Shown here piece by piece: positions 1 to 7,164 of a stretch of DNA of 64,000 nucleotides (positions within the stretch are counted from its first letter, which is position 1; every line of letters begins with the position of its first letter). The stretch is taken from the NCBI GenBank assembly GCA_963739175.1, contig CAVTZH010000011.1, positions 717,270 through 781,269 on the forward strand, read 5' to 3'. The stretch is from VAZQ01 sp963739175 (GTDB lineage: Bacteria > Pseudomonadota > Alphaproteobacteria > Rhizobiales > Xanthobacteraceae). The translations under genes were made by a program, and so were the position numbers. Under the pieces are notes generated by a model. It saw only the letters and a list, made by a program, of their open reading frames with translations. It did no database searches and had not been told where the DNA came from.

Positions 1-1601
1 GCAAGGTCAGCGGCGACACCGCCATCCGCTCGAGCTGCGCCGGCTCGGCGTAGCCGGTGATGTAGTTGAACACGCGCGCGACATCGCGCGCCGATCACCG
101 GCTCGGAAGTGAAGAACGAGAGGTCGGTGTAGATGCGTGCGGTCACCGGATGATAGTTGCCGGTCCCGACATGGACGTAGGTGGCAAGCGAGCCGCCTTC
201 GCGGCGCACGACCAGAGACAATTTGGCGTGGGTCTTGAGCTCGATGAAGCCGAACACGACCTGCGCGCCGGCGCGCTCGAGCGCGCGCGACCAGCGGATA
301 TTGGCCTCCTCGTCGAAGCGCGCCTTGAGCTCGACCAGCGCGGTCACCGACTTGCCGGCCTCGGCTGCCTCCACCAGCGACTTGACGATGGGGGATTCGG
401 ACGACGTGCGGTAGAGCGTCTGCTTGATTGCCACCACGTCAGGATCGCGCGCAGCCTGGTTCAGAAACTGAACCACCGCGTCGAATGATTCATACGGATG
501 GTGGACGACCAGGTCCTTCTGGCGGATGGCGGCGAAGCAATCGCCGCCATGATCGCGGATGCGCTCGGGGAAGCGCGGATTGTACGGCACGAATTCGAGA
601 TCGGGCCGGTCGAGGCTCATCAGCTGCGACAATTCGTTGAGCGCCAGCACGCCGTCGACCAGGAAGACTTCGTCGTTGCAATCGAGCGCGCGCTGCACGA
701 AGCGCCGCAACTCGGCCGGCATGGCGGCTTCCATCTCGAGACGGATCACCGATCCGCGCCGGCGCCGCTTGAGCACGGTCTCGAACTCGCGCACCAGATC
801 TTCGGCCTCTTCCTCGATTTCGATTTCGGAATCGCGGATGACGCGGAACGCGCCCTGCCCCTTGAGCGTGTAGCCCGGGAACAGCTGGCCGATGAACAAT
901 CCGGTGAGTTGCTCGATGGTGATGACGCGCGCCGGCGAGCCTTCCGCGGCCGGCAGCCGGACGAAACGATCGATCTTGTTCGGCATGCGGATCAGCGCGT
1001 TCATCGCCTCGCCGTCGCTGGCGCGCACGAGCTGCAGCGCGATCGTGAAGCCGAGATTGGAGATGAACGGGAACGGATGCGCCGGGTCGATCGCGAGCGG
1101 CGTGAGCAGCGGGAACACCTGACGCAGGAAGTGATCCTGCAGCCAGGTCTTTTCCTTCCGGGTCACATCCGGTCCGTCAACCAGCGTGATTTCCGCCGCG
1201 GCGAGCTCGACGCGCAGTTCCCGCCACCGCGCCTGCTGATCGCTGGCGAGCGCCGACACCGCTTCGGAGATGCGTGCGAGCTGCTCGGCCGGCGTGAGAC
1301 CGTCGGGGCTTCGGGTGGTGATGCCGGCGCGCAACTGGCCGCGCAGGCCGGCCACGCGCACCATGAAAAATTCATCGAGGTTGTTGGCGGAGATCGAGAG
1401 GAACCGCACCCGCTCGAACAGGGGATGGGCGGCGTTCTCGGCCTCCTCGAGCACCCGGCGGTTGAAGTGCAGCCAGGACAACTCACGGTTAATGAAACGG
1501 TCAGGGCTCGACGACAGCGGGATGGCCGCGCGTTCGGCTTCCGCAGTCAGCAGGGCCTCGGGCATTTCACTAGCGATTGCAACAGCTTGAGCTCGATCCA
1601 T
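1..1601 (-). CDS. ppk1: Polyphosphate kinase 1 (3' part beyond the left edge; frameshifted)
   Basis: PPK1 makes inorganic polyphosphate from the gamma-phosphate of ATP and can run in reverse. About 533 codons lie in the window, starting at ATG 1599-1601 (MDRAQAVAIASEMPEALL). The N-terminal domain shows FINRELSWLHFNRRVLEEA and SISANNLDEFFMVRVAGL; the catalytic part shows LVVHHPYESFDAVVQFL, AIKQTLYRTSSESPIV, ELKARFDEEANIRWSRAL, and FIELKTHAKL followed by YVHVGTGNYHPVTARIYTDL. After SFFTSEPVIG the annotated frame turns into an Arg-rich stretch, while the neighbouring frame continues as DVARVFNYITGYAEP...LERMAVSPLTL, the expected PPK1 sequence. One extra base at about 86-92 explains this. The family is usually about 700 residues. 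Its upstream neighbour hdaA lies in the same direction about 80 bp away. Confidence 0.93.
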   Translation of the reverse strand, partial: MDRAQAVAIASEMPEALLTAEAERAAIPLSSSPDRFINRELSWLHFNRRVLEEAENAAHPLFERVRFLSISANNLDEFFMVRVAGLRGQLRAGITTRSPDGLTPAEQLARISEAVSALASDQQARWRELRVELAAAEITLVDGPDVTRKEKTWLQDHFLRQVFPLLTPLAIDPAHPFPFISNLGFTIALQLVRASDGEAMNALIRMPNKIDRFVRLPAAEGSPARVITIEQLTGLFIGQLFPGYTLKGQGAFRVIRDSEIEIEEEAEDLVREFETVLKRRRRGSVIRLEMEAAMPAELRRFVQRALDCNDEVFLVDGVLALNELSQLMSLDRPDLEFVPYNPRFPERIRDHGGDCFAAIRQKDLVVHHPYESFDAVVQFLNQAARDPDVVAIKQTLYRTSSESPIVKSLVEAAEAGKSVTALVELKARFDEEANIRWSRALERAGAQVVFGFIELKTHAKLSLVVRREGGSLATYVHVGTGNYHPVTARIYTDLSFFTSEPVIGARCRARVQLHHRLRRAGAARADGGVAADL

Positions 1602-1680
1602 AGGGCTAGCCAGGCATAATCGCCGCCATTCGTGACGGCTCGATGACACTAGCGCATATAGGTTACTGCTGTGGCCTGGG

Positions 1681-2349
1681 TTACCCGCGCAAGACTTCGG
1701 CTGCTAAAGCTCTGGTTAAAGGACGCTTCTGGCGCATCGCCTCCTGGTCGAGGGTGGCCACGGCGGCCTGCGCATCGGCGAACGACCGCCCGATGCGGGT
1801 CGCGACATAGCCGATGAGCTGCTCGTCGACGCCGAGCTGGCGGTCGGCGAACAATTTCACCAGCACCGCACGCAGCAGCGCGTCGTCGGGCGGCGCCAGC
1901 GCGACCACCGGCAAGGCCTTCAGCCGCGACGCCAGGTCCGGCGTACGGATCGTCCACGCCGCCGGTGCGGTGCGCGCGGTGAGCAGCACGTAGGCGCCCT
2001 CCTCGCGCGCCAGGTTGAGCAGATGAAACATCGCGGTCTCGTCGAATTCCGCCGCCGCCGCGTCCTCCACCACCAGCGCGCCGGTCGCGAGCGCAGCCGG
2101 GACCTCGCGTAGCGCGCGCGCGGCGACCGAGCGCGCGCCGGCCTGCTCCGCCCAGATCGACGCGAGGTGGCTCTTGCCCGAGCCTTCCGGCCCAATCAGC
2201 GCCACGATGCAGTTCGGCCAATCGGGCCAGCTGTCGATCAGCGTCAGCGCCGCGGCATTCGACGGCCCGCCCAGGAAATCGTCGCGGGCGTAGCTCTCGG
2301 CATGATCGAGGTCCAGGGTCAGCTGCCGAGGGCCTCGGGCGCCGTTCAT
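1681..2349 (-). CDS. hdaA: DnaA-related regulator HdaA (Hda family)
   Basis: 222 residues. Hda-type AAA+ proteins bind the DNA-loaded sliding clamp and stimulate hydrolysis of ATP bound to DnaA, limiting re-initiation of replication. Seen: QLTLDL at residues 9-14, which fits the clamp-binding motif of Hda/HdaA; a P-loop GPEGSGKSHL at about 53-62; and a Walker B-like ALVVEDAAA. The rest follows the DnaA AAA+ layout, including an LASRLKALPVV sensor-like segment. It lacks a DNA-binding domain IV. The start is chosen at MNGARGPRQL because its ATG overlaps the pgsA stop (ATGA), indicating coupling with pgsA. Open frame continues upstream but only as the shadow of pgsA. Confidence 0.88.
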   Translation of the reverse strand: MNGARGPRQLTLDLDHAESYARDDFLGGPSNAAALTLIDSWPDWPNCIVALIGPEGSGKSHLASIWAEQAGARSVAARALREVPAALATGALVVEDAAAAEFDETAMFHLLNLAREEGAYVLLTARTAPAAWTIRTPDLASRLKALPVVALAPPDDALLRAVLVKLFADRQLGVDEQLIGYVATRIGRSFADAQAAVATLDQEAMRQKRPLTRALAAEVLRG

Positions 2350-2894
2350 GGGGGACCGTCCCTGGTGCCGTTGATATGGCGCACCCATTCGCGCAGATAA
2401 AGGGCGACCGACGCGAGGGTGAGGATCGCGACCAGCGCGGTCAGCCCCTGGATCGCCCACCAGGCCTCGAATTCGAACGCGAGCGATGCCAGCACCACGA
2501 GCGCCAGCAGGATCTGCGCGACCGTGTTGAGCTTCGACACCGTGAGCGGCTTGAGCGTGACCGGATTGTTCATCAGCCAGGACAGGATGATGGCGCCCAC
2601 GATCATGATGTCGCGCGAGACCACCAGGATGACCAGCCAGCGCGGGATCGCGCCGGCGATGCCCAGCGTCACGTAGATCGAGACGATCAGCGCCTTGTCG
2701 GCGAGCGGATCGAGAAAGGCGCCGAGCTCGGTCGCCATGTTGAAGCGCTTGGCGAGGTAGCCGTCGACCAGGTCGCTCAGCCCGGCCAGCAGGAACAGGA
2801 TGAAGGCAATCTTCATCTCGCCGGCCGCGATCGCCCAGACCATGACCGGAACTGCCAAAATACGCGCAAGCGTAATTAGGTTCGGAATACTCAA
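2346..2894 (-). CDS. pgsA: CDP-alcohol phosphatidyltransferase, probable phosphatidylglycerophosphate synthase
   Basis: 182-residue inner-membrane enzyme. The CDP-alcohol phosphatidyltransferase signature is visible as DLVDGYLAKR followed by GAFLDPLADK (about residues 41-68), with the four aspartates that bind metal and substrate. Several hydrophobic segments span the membrane (AFILFLLAGL, WLVILVVSRDIMIVGAIIL, and AILTLASVAL near the C-terminus). PgsA joins CDP-diacylglycerol and glycerol-3-phosphate, the first step to phosphatidylglycerol and cardiolipin. The family also contains other head-group transferases, so substrate is inferred from length and from the pgsA-hdaA order. It is divergent from purM across about 150 bp and overlaps hdaA by 4 bp. 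Confidence 0.87.
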   Translation of the reverse strand: MSIPNLITLARILAVPVMVWAIAAGEMKIAFILFLLAGLSDLVDGYLAKRFNMATELGAFLDPLADKALIVSIYVTLGIAGAIPRWLVILVVSRDIMIVGAIILSWLMNNPVTLKPLTVSKLNTVAQILLALVVLASLAFEFEAWWAIQGLTALVAILTLASVALYLREWVRHINGTRDGPP

Positions 2895-3047
2895 ATCTGT
2901 GCGCCCCGGCCGACCGTCTAAACTTCAATGCGCCCGGCTATTGAGCGATCGGGCGCGTCATCCGCTGCGCACAATATACCGCCCACCGAGCCATTGCACA
3001 CGCGCCGATTCCGCCGTAACACGCGGGCCGTACAACTGAGGAAAACC

Positions 3048-4116
3048 ATGGCGGATAAGGGCCTCACCTATGCCGAGGCCGGCGTCGACATCGATGCCGG
3101 CAACCGGATGGTGGAGCTGATCAAGCCATTGGTCCGCGCCACCCGCCGGCCGGGCGCGGACGCCGAAATCGGCGGGTTCGGCGGGCTTTTCGATCTCAAG
3201 CGCACGGGCTTCAAGGACCCGGTCCTGGTCGCCGCAACAGACGGCGTCGGCACCAAGCTCAAGATCGCGATCGAGACCGGCCGCCACGACACCATCGGCA
3301 TCGACCTCGTCGCGATGTCGGTGAACGATCTCGTGGTGCAAGGCGCCGAGCCGCTGTTCTTCCTCGACTACTTCGCCTGTGGAAAGCTGGCGCCGGAAAC
3401 CGGCGCGCTGATCGTCAAGGGCGTCGCCGCCGGCTGCAAGGAAGCCGGCTGCGCGCTGATCGGCGGCGAGACCGCCGAGATGCCCGGGCTCTACCGCGAC
3501 GGCGACTACGACCTCGCGGGCTTCGCGGTCGGCGCGGCGGAGCGCGATGCGCTGTTGCCGCGCGGCGATATCGGCGCGGGCGACGTCGTGCTCGGCCTGG
3601 CGTCGTCCGGCATCCACTCCAACGGCTATTCACTGGCGCGACGCGTGGTGGAAAAATCGGGGCTCGGCTTCGATGCGCCGGCGCCGTTCGACAAGACATG
3701 TTCACTGGGAGAGGCGCTGCTGACGCCGACGCGCATCTATGTGAAGTCGTGCCTCGCCGCGCTGCGCGAGACCAAGGCGCTGAAAGGGCTCGCCCACATC
3801 ACCGGCGGCGGCTTCCCCGACAACATTCCGCGCGTGCTGCCGGACGGCGCCGGCGTTGCGCTCGATCTCGCCCGCGTGCCGGTCAAGCCGGTGTTCAAGT
3901 GGCTCGCCGCCACCGGCGGCATCGCCGAGGCGGAAATGCTGCGCACGTTCAATTGCGGGATCGGCATGATCGCGATCGTCGATGCCGACGGCGCCGATGC
4001 GGTCACCGATGTGCTGACGCGCGCCGGCGAGACGGTGGTGCGGCTCGGCCAGGTCACGGCGGCCAACGGCGGACGCGCCGCGTGTCGCCTATTCAGGCCG
4101 CCTCGACCTCGGATGA
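3048..4116 (+). CDS. purM: Phosphoribosylformylglycinamidine cyclo-ligase (AIR synthetase), 3' end frameshifted
   Basis: AIR synthetase closes the imidazole ring in de novo purine synthesis (FGAM + ATP to AIR). The start ATG 3048 follows CTGAGGAAAACC and gives MADKGLTYAEAGVDIDAGN, the usual PurM N-terminus. Seen: GGFGGLFDL, VAATDGVGTKLKIA, VNDLVVQGAEPLFFLDYFA, IGGETAEMPGLY and SSGIHSNGYSLARRV. Near the end the frame reads GGRAACRLFRPP and runs without a stop into purN. In the next frame the DNA from 4084 reads VAYSGRLDLG then TGA at 4114-4116, the normal PurM terminus. One extra base at about 4080-4085 therefore removes the stop. With the base removed PurM is 355 residues and its TGA overlaps the purN ATG. 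As written, the open frame 3048-4712 encodes a 554-residue PurM-PurN fusion. Confidence 0.92.
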
Positions 4117-4712
4117 TCGCGATGCCGAAGAAGCGCGTCGCCATCCTGATCTCCGGCCGCGGCTCCAACATGGCTTCGCTGATCGCGGCGGCAAAGGACG
4201 ACGGATATCCGGCCGAAATCGCGCTCGTGCTTTCGAACCGGCCGGACGCCGCCGGCCTCGCGCATGCTCGCGCCCAAGGCATCACCACCGCCGTCGTCGA
4301 TCACACGCAATACGGCAAGGACCGCGAAGCGTTCGAGCGCGCGCTGCAGGACGTGCTGGTCGCGCATCGCATCGATCTCGTGTGTCTTGCCGGATTCATG
4401 CGCCTGCTGACGCCGTGGTTCGTCGGTCAATGGCAAGGGCGCATGCTCAACATCCACCCTGCCCTGTTGCCCGCGTTCAAGGGCCTGCATACGCACGAGC
4501 GCGCGCTCGAAGCCGGCGCAAAGACGCACGGTGCGACCGTGCATTTCGTGTCCACTGAAATGGATTCCGGGCCGATCATCGCGCAGGCGGAAGTGCCGGT
4601 GCTTCCCGGCGATACGGCAGACACCTTGGCCGCGCGCGTGCTGGAAGCAGAGCACCGCATCTATCCGCAGGCGCTGCGGCAGGTCGCCGAAGGCCGCGCA
4701 CCGAATCGCTGA
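4113..4712 (+). CDS. purN: Phosphoribosylglycinamide formyltransferase
   Basis: PurN transfers a formyl group from 10-formyl-tetrahydrofolate to GAR, the third step of purine synthesis. The start ATG 4113 overlaps the expected purM stop (ATGA); a second ATG lies at 4122. The protein is 199 residues, normal for the family. Seen: KRVAILISGRGSNMASLI for phosphate binding near the N-terminus, VCLAGFMRLLTPWFV, and the catalytic region MLNIHPALLPAFKG with the Asn and His, then HFVSTEMDSGPIIAQ with the catalytic Asp. As assembled, this gene is in frame with purM because of the extra base described there. A hairpin with a T tract on the opposite strand lies just downstream. Confidence 0.93.
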   Translation: MIAMPKKRVAILISGRGSNMASLIAAAKDDGYPAEIALVLSNRPDAAGLAHARAQGITTAVVDHTQYGKDREAFERALQDVLVAHRIDLVCLAGFMRLLTPWFVGQWQGRMLNIHPALLPAFKGLHTHERALEAGAKTHGATVHFVSTEMDSGPIIAQAEVPVLPGDTADTLAARVLEAEHRIYPQALRQVAEGRAPNR

Positions 4713-4714
4713 CT

Positions 4715-4750
4715 CCAAAAACAAAAACCCCCGGCGCTTGAGCCGGGGGC
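4715..4750 (-). terminator. Rho-independent terminator for the cold-shock gene
   Basis: The 8-bp stem CCCCCGGC (4728-4735) / GCCGGGGG (4742-4749) has a 6-nt loop. On the minus strand it is followed by TTTTTGTTTTT. It lies between convergent purN and csp; the T tract serves the leftward csp transcript. Confidence 0.85.
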
Positions 4751-4795
4751 TACGGGTGTTGATCGGCGGCCGGTTCGACCGGCCACCCTGCCGCG

Positions 4796-4999
4796 TCAGT
4801 TCACCTTGAGATTCTCCGCCGATGTCCTGCCGCGATTGGTCACGAGTTCGAATTCGACATTCTGACCTTCGTTGAGCGTGCTGAGGCCAGCGCGCTCCAC
4901 CGCCGAGATATGGACAAAGACGTCCTTGTCGCCGGTCGAAGGACGGATGAACCCGTAGCCTTTAGTGGGATTGAACCATTTGACGGTGCCCTTTTGCAT
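4796..4999 (-). CDS. Cold-shock domain protein (CspA family)
   Basis: 67-residue single-domain RNA/DNA-binding protein. It contains RNP1-like KGYGFIRP and RNP2-like DVFVHISAV, preceded by the family opening MQKGTVKWFNPTKGYG, and ends in ENLKVN. The start at CAT 4997-4999 is preceded by AGGAGACAGACG, a good ribosome binding site; longer upstream frame is not CSP-like. Such proteins act as RNA chaperones and are frequent in several copies in these genomes, so a specific paralogue name is not assigned. A strong terminator follows. Function as a true cold-induced gene cannot be judged from sequence. Confidence 0.93.
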   Translation of the reverse strand: MQKGTVKWFNPTKGYGFIRPSTGDKDVFVHISAVERAGLSTLNEGQNVEFELVTNRGRTSAENLKVN

Positions 5000-5333
5000 C
5001 GTCTGTCTCCTGAGCAAGTCTGACGTCGTCGACACGCAGCCGCGCACGTTGCGAGCCACGCCACAGTTCGGCTTTGGAGTGATCCGTAGCGCAGGCCTCG
5101 TCGGCACAACGGCCGGAGCGGCCAAAATCCGATTGCGGCAATGGAACTCAAAAAATGCGGCACCAGGATGGCTGGTCACACCATCCGCAAGTATTGGGGG
5201 CGGCCATTACCTGAATTGATAAGTCATTCACGAAGTGCATGACCGATGGATGACCGGATCACCTGTGCACGCGTCCGGACATGCGTGGTAACGGCCACTA
5301 ACCTTGCGTGAGTTCAGCGAAGGCAGCGCAGCG
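5000..5333. other. Intergenic region upstream of the cold-shock gene
   Basis: 334 bp without a supported gene. The right side is the 3' flank of ndk and the left side must hold the leftward csp promoter and its leader. Cold-shock genes often have long structured leaders, but I see no decisive structure. Short reading frames here have no family resemblance. Confidence 0.5.
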
Positions 5334-5756
5334 CTAGCCGACGATCTCGTTGCCGGAAAAGAACTGCGCGATTTCCTTCGCCGCCGTGTCCGGCGCGTCC
5401 GAGCCGTGGACGGAGTTTTCGCCGATCGACTTGGCGTGCACTTTGCGGATCGTGCCCGCCGCCGCCTTGGCCGGATCGGTCGCGCCCATGATGTCGCGAT
5501 AGCGAACGATCGCGTTGTCGCCTTCCAGCACCTGCACGACGACCGGGCCCGAGATCATGAAGCTGACGAGCTCGCCGAAGAACGGCCGCTCGCGATGGAC
5601 CGCGTAGAACGTCTCGGCCTGCTCGCGGGTGATGCGCACGCGCTTCTGCGCGACGATGCGCAGCCCCGCCCCTTCGATCAGGGCGTTGATGGCGCCGGTG
5701 AGATTGCGCGCGGTGGCGTCGGGCTTGAGGATGGAAAAGGTGCGTTCGATTGCCAT
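5334..5756 (-). CDS. ndk: Nucleoside diphosphate kinase
   Basis: 140 residues, the normal length. The enzyme transfers the gamma phosphate from ATP to other (d)NDPs through a phosphohistidine. The active-site segment NSVHGSD places the catalytic His at residue 117. Also seen: the N-terminal ERTFSILKPDATARNLTG, the HRERPFFGELVSFMISGPVV segment, and VRYRDIMGATDPAKAAAGTIR for nucleotide binding. The stop is TAG at 5334-5336. It stands alone between csp (about 330 bp away) and a small divergent gene at 6026, so it is probably monocistronic. Confidence 0.96.
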   Translation of the reverse strand: MAIERTFSILKPDATARNLTGAINALIEGAGLRIVAQKRVRITREQAETFYAVHRERPFFGELVSFMISGPVVVQVLEGDNAIVRYRDIMGATDPAKAAAGTIRKVHAKSIGENSVHGSDAPDTAAKEIAQFFSGNEIVG

Positions 5757-6025
5757 TGGAAGGGTTTCTCGTTCAAGAGCACGTTAACGATAGTTCGCGG
5801 CGGCTTATACCGGCGCGCACGGCGTGCAGCAAGCGGCAGGCTGCGAACATTTCGCGATGGATCGGGCATTTCGCGATGAATGCTGAATGAACGAGGGCGA
5901 TTGTTTCGTCAACGTTTCGTCGCGCGCGCGGCGACGAAACCATTTTCTCTGAACCCGCATGAGGGCCCATGACGACTGATCCCACGAGGATGTGATCACG
6001 CATCCAACACACAGGAGAAGAAGTC

Positions 6026-6256
6026 ATGATCCGCAAGTCGTTGCTCGCCCTCGCCGCCACCGTCGCCGTTGGCGCCGCACTGTTCACCCCGACCACCGCT
6101 TCGGCGTGGCATCACCACCACGGCTTCCACGGCTACCACGGCTTGCGCCTCGGCGTCGTGATCGCCGCGCCGGTTATCGCGTCCTGCTACCGGTATCGTC
6201 TTGTCGAGACCCGTCGCGGTCTGCGTCGCATCCTGGTGAACGTCTGCGCGTACTAA
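6026..6256 (+). CDS. Small His-rich secreted protein, function unknown
   Basis: 76 residues. ATG 6026 is preceded by AGGAGAAGAAGTC, a strong ribosome binding site. The N-terminus is a classical signal peptide (MIRKSLLALAATVAVGAALF ending near TTASA), so the mature protein is only about 50 residues. It begins WHHHHGFHGYHG, a His/Gly/Tyr-rich stretch that could bind metal (inference), followed by a hydrophobic LGVVIAAPVIA segment and an Arg-rich tail with two Cys. A terminator lies 34 bp downstream. I do not recognise a named family; short His-rich exported proteins are common in Hyphomicrobiales. Confidence 0.75.
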   Translation: MIRKSLLALAATVAVGAALFTPTTASAWHHHHGFHGYHGLRLGVVIAAPVIASCYRYRLVETRRGLRRILVNVCAY

Positions 6257-6289
6257 GTCGCGGACGAGTTGAGTGTCTGTATCGACGGG

Positions 6290-6327
6290 AGCCCCGGTGT
6301 CTATCACGACCCGGGGCTTCTCGTTTT
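6290..6327 (+). terminator. Rho-independent terminator after the His-rich secreted protein gene
   Basis: Stem AGCCCCGG (6290-6297) / CCGGGGCT (6311-6318) with a 13-nt loop, followed by TCTCGTTTT on the plus strand. It fits termination of the monocistronic 6026 gene before the convergent cyclase gene. Confidence 0.8.
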
Positions 6328-6334
6328 ACTCGTA

Positions 6335-7144
6335 CTAAACCAAGGCGAACAGCCGCGCCGGTCCGCCGGTCGCGCCTTTCACCTTCGCAAGCCCGACGAT
6401 GAGCGTCGCGCCGGCCGCCGGCACGTCGTCGAGGTTCGCGACGTTCTCGAGACCCCAGCGTCCCGCCCCCAGCCACGACACATGCGTCTTGAAATCCTTC
6501 GACGCGCCGTGATCGAGCGAGAGCGTGTCAACCGCAATGCCCGCAACCTTGCGCTGCTTGAGCAGCCAGGCGGCGGCATCGGCATCGACGCCCGGGAAGT
6601 GCATCACGCCGTTCGCATCCTTGCCGACATATTTCGCCTTGTCCGACACGTGCCGCGCCCAGCCGGAATTCATCGCGACGCAGCTATTGTCGGGCAGCCG
6701 CCCGTGGCGGCGTTCCCAGGCGGCGAGATCAGCGCGTGAGAGCTGATAGTCGGAATTCTTCGCCGCCTTGTCGGCGACGTTGATCACCGCCAGCGGCACC
6801 ACCAGCGTCGCGGCGGGGATCTGCTCCACCGCGATGCCGTTCTCGGAAAAATGGATCGGCGCGTCGAGATGCGTGCCGGAATGCTCGATCAGCTGCCACT
6901 GGTAGAGACTGTAGCCATCCTTCTTGAGGTCCTTGAGCTTGCGCATCTCGATGCCCGGCGTTCCATCGAAGGTTGGAAATTCGCCAGACATCGTGTGCGT
7001 CAGGTCGATCACGCGCCTGGCCGGCCGTGGCGCGGCCAGTGCAGGTGGCGCAACCGCAGTGGCGGCGAACGCCGCTGCGGCACCAAAGACGCGCCGGCGC
7101 GAGAGCGCGCGGTGGATCGCTTCCTGACATCCCGGGACGCACAT
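6335..7144 (-). CDS. Tat-exported cyclase family protein (kynurenine formamidase-like fold)
   Basis: 269 residues. The N-terminus carries SRRRVFGAAAAFAATAVAPPALA, a probable twin-arginine signal peptide ending near APRPARR. The mature part opens with VIDLTHTMSGEFPTFDGTPG and contains the metal-binding signature HSGTHLDAPIHF, the hallmark of the cyclase (Pfam PF04199) superfamily, plus SLDHGASKDFKTH. Members hydrolyse amides, isatin or N-formylkynurenine; the substrate here is unknown, and export suggests a periplasmic role rather than tryptophan degradation. It lies 20 bp downstream of the BAAT-like gene in the same direction, so the two are probably co-transcribed. Confidence 0.85.
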   Translation of the reverse strand: MCVPGCQEAIHRALSRRRVFGAAAAFAATAVAPPALAAPRPARRVIDLTHTMSGEFPTFDGTPGIEMRKLKDLKKDGYSLYQWQLIEHSGTHLDAPIHFSENGIAVEQIPAATLVVPLAVINVADKAAKNSDYQLSRADLAAWERRHGRLPDNSCVAMNSGWARHVSDKAKYVGKDANGVMHFPGVDADAAAWLLKQRKVAGIAVDTLSLDHGASKDFKTHVSWLGAGRWGLENVANLDDVPAAGATLIVGLAKVKGATGGPARLFALV

Positions 7145-7164
7145 GGCGGCCTCCTCGAACGCTG

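Noticed and set aside
498..1619. Long open frame antisense to ppk1
   Set aside because: Composition follows from high GC3 on the true strand; the complementary strand encodes PPK1 with family motifs.
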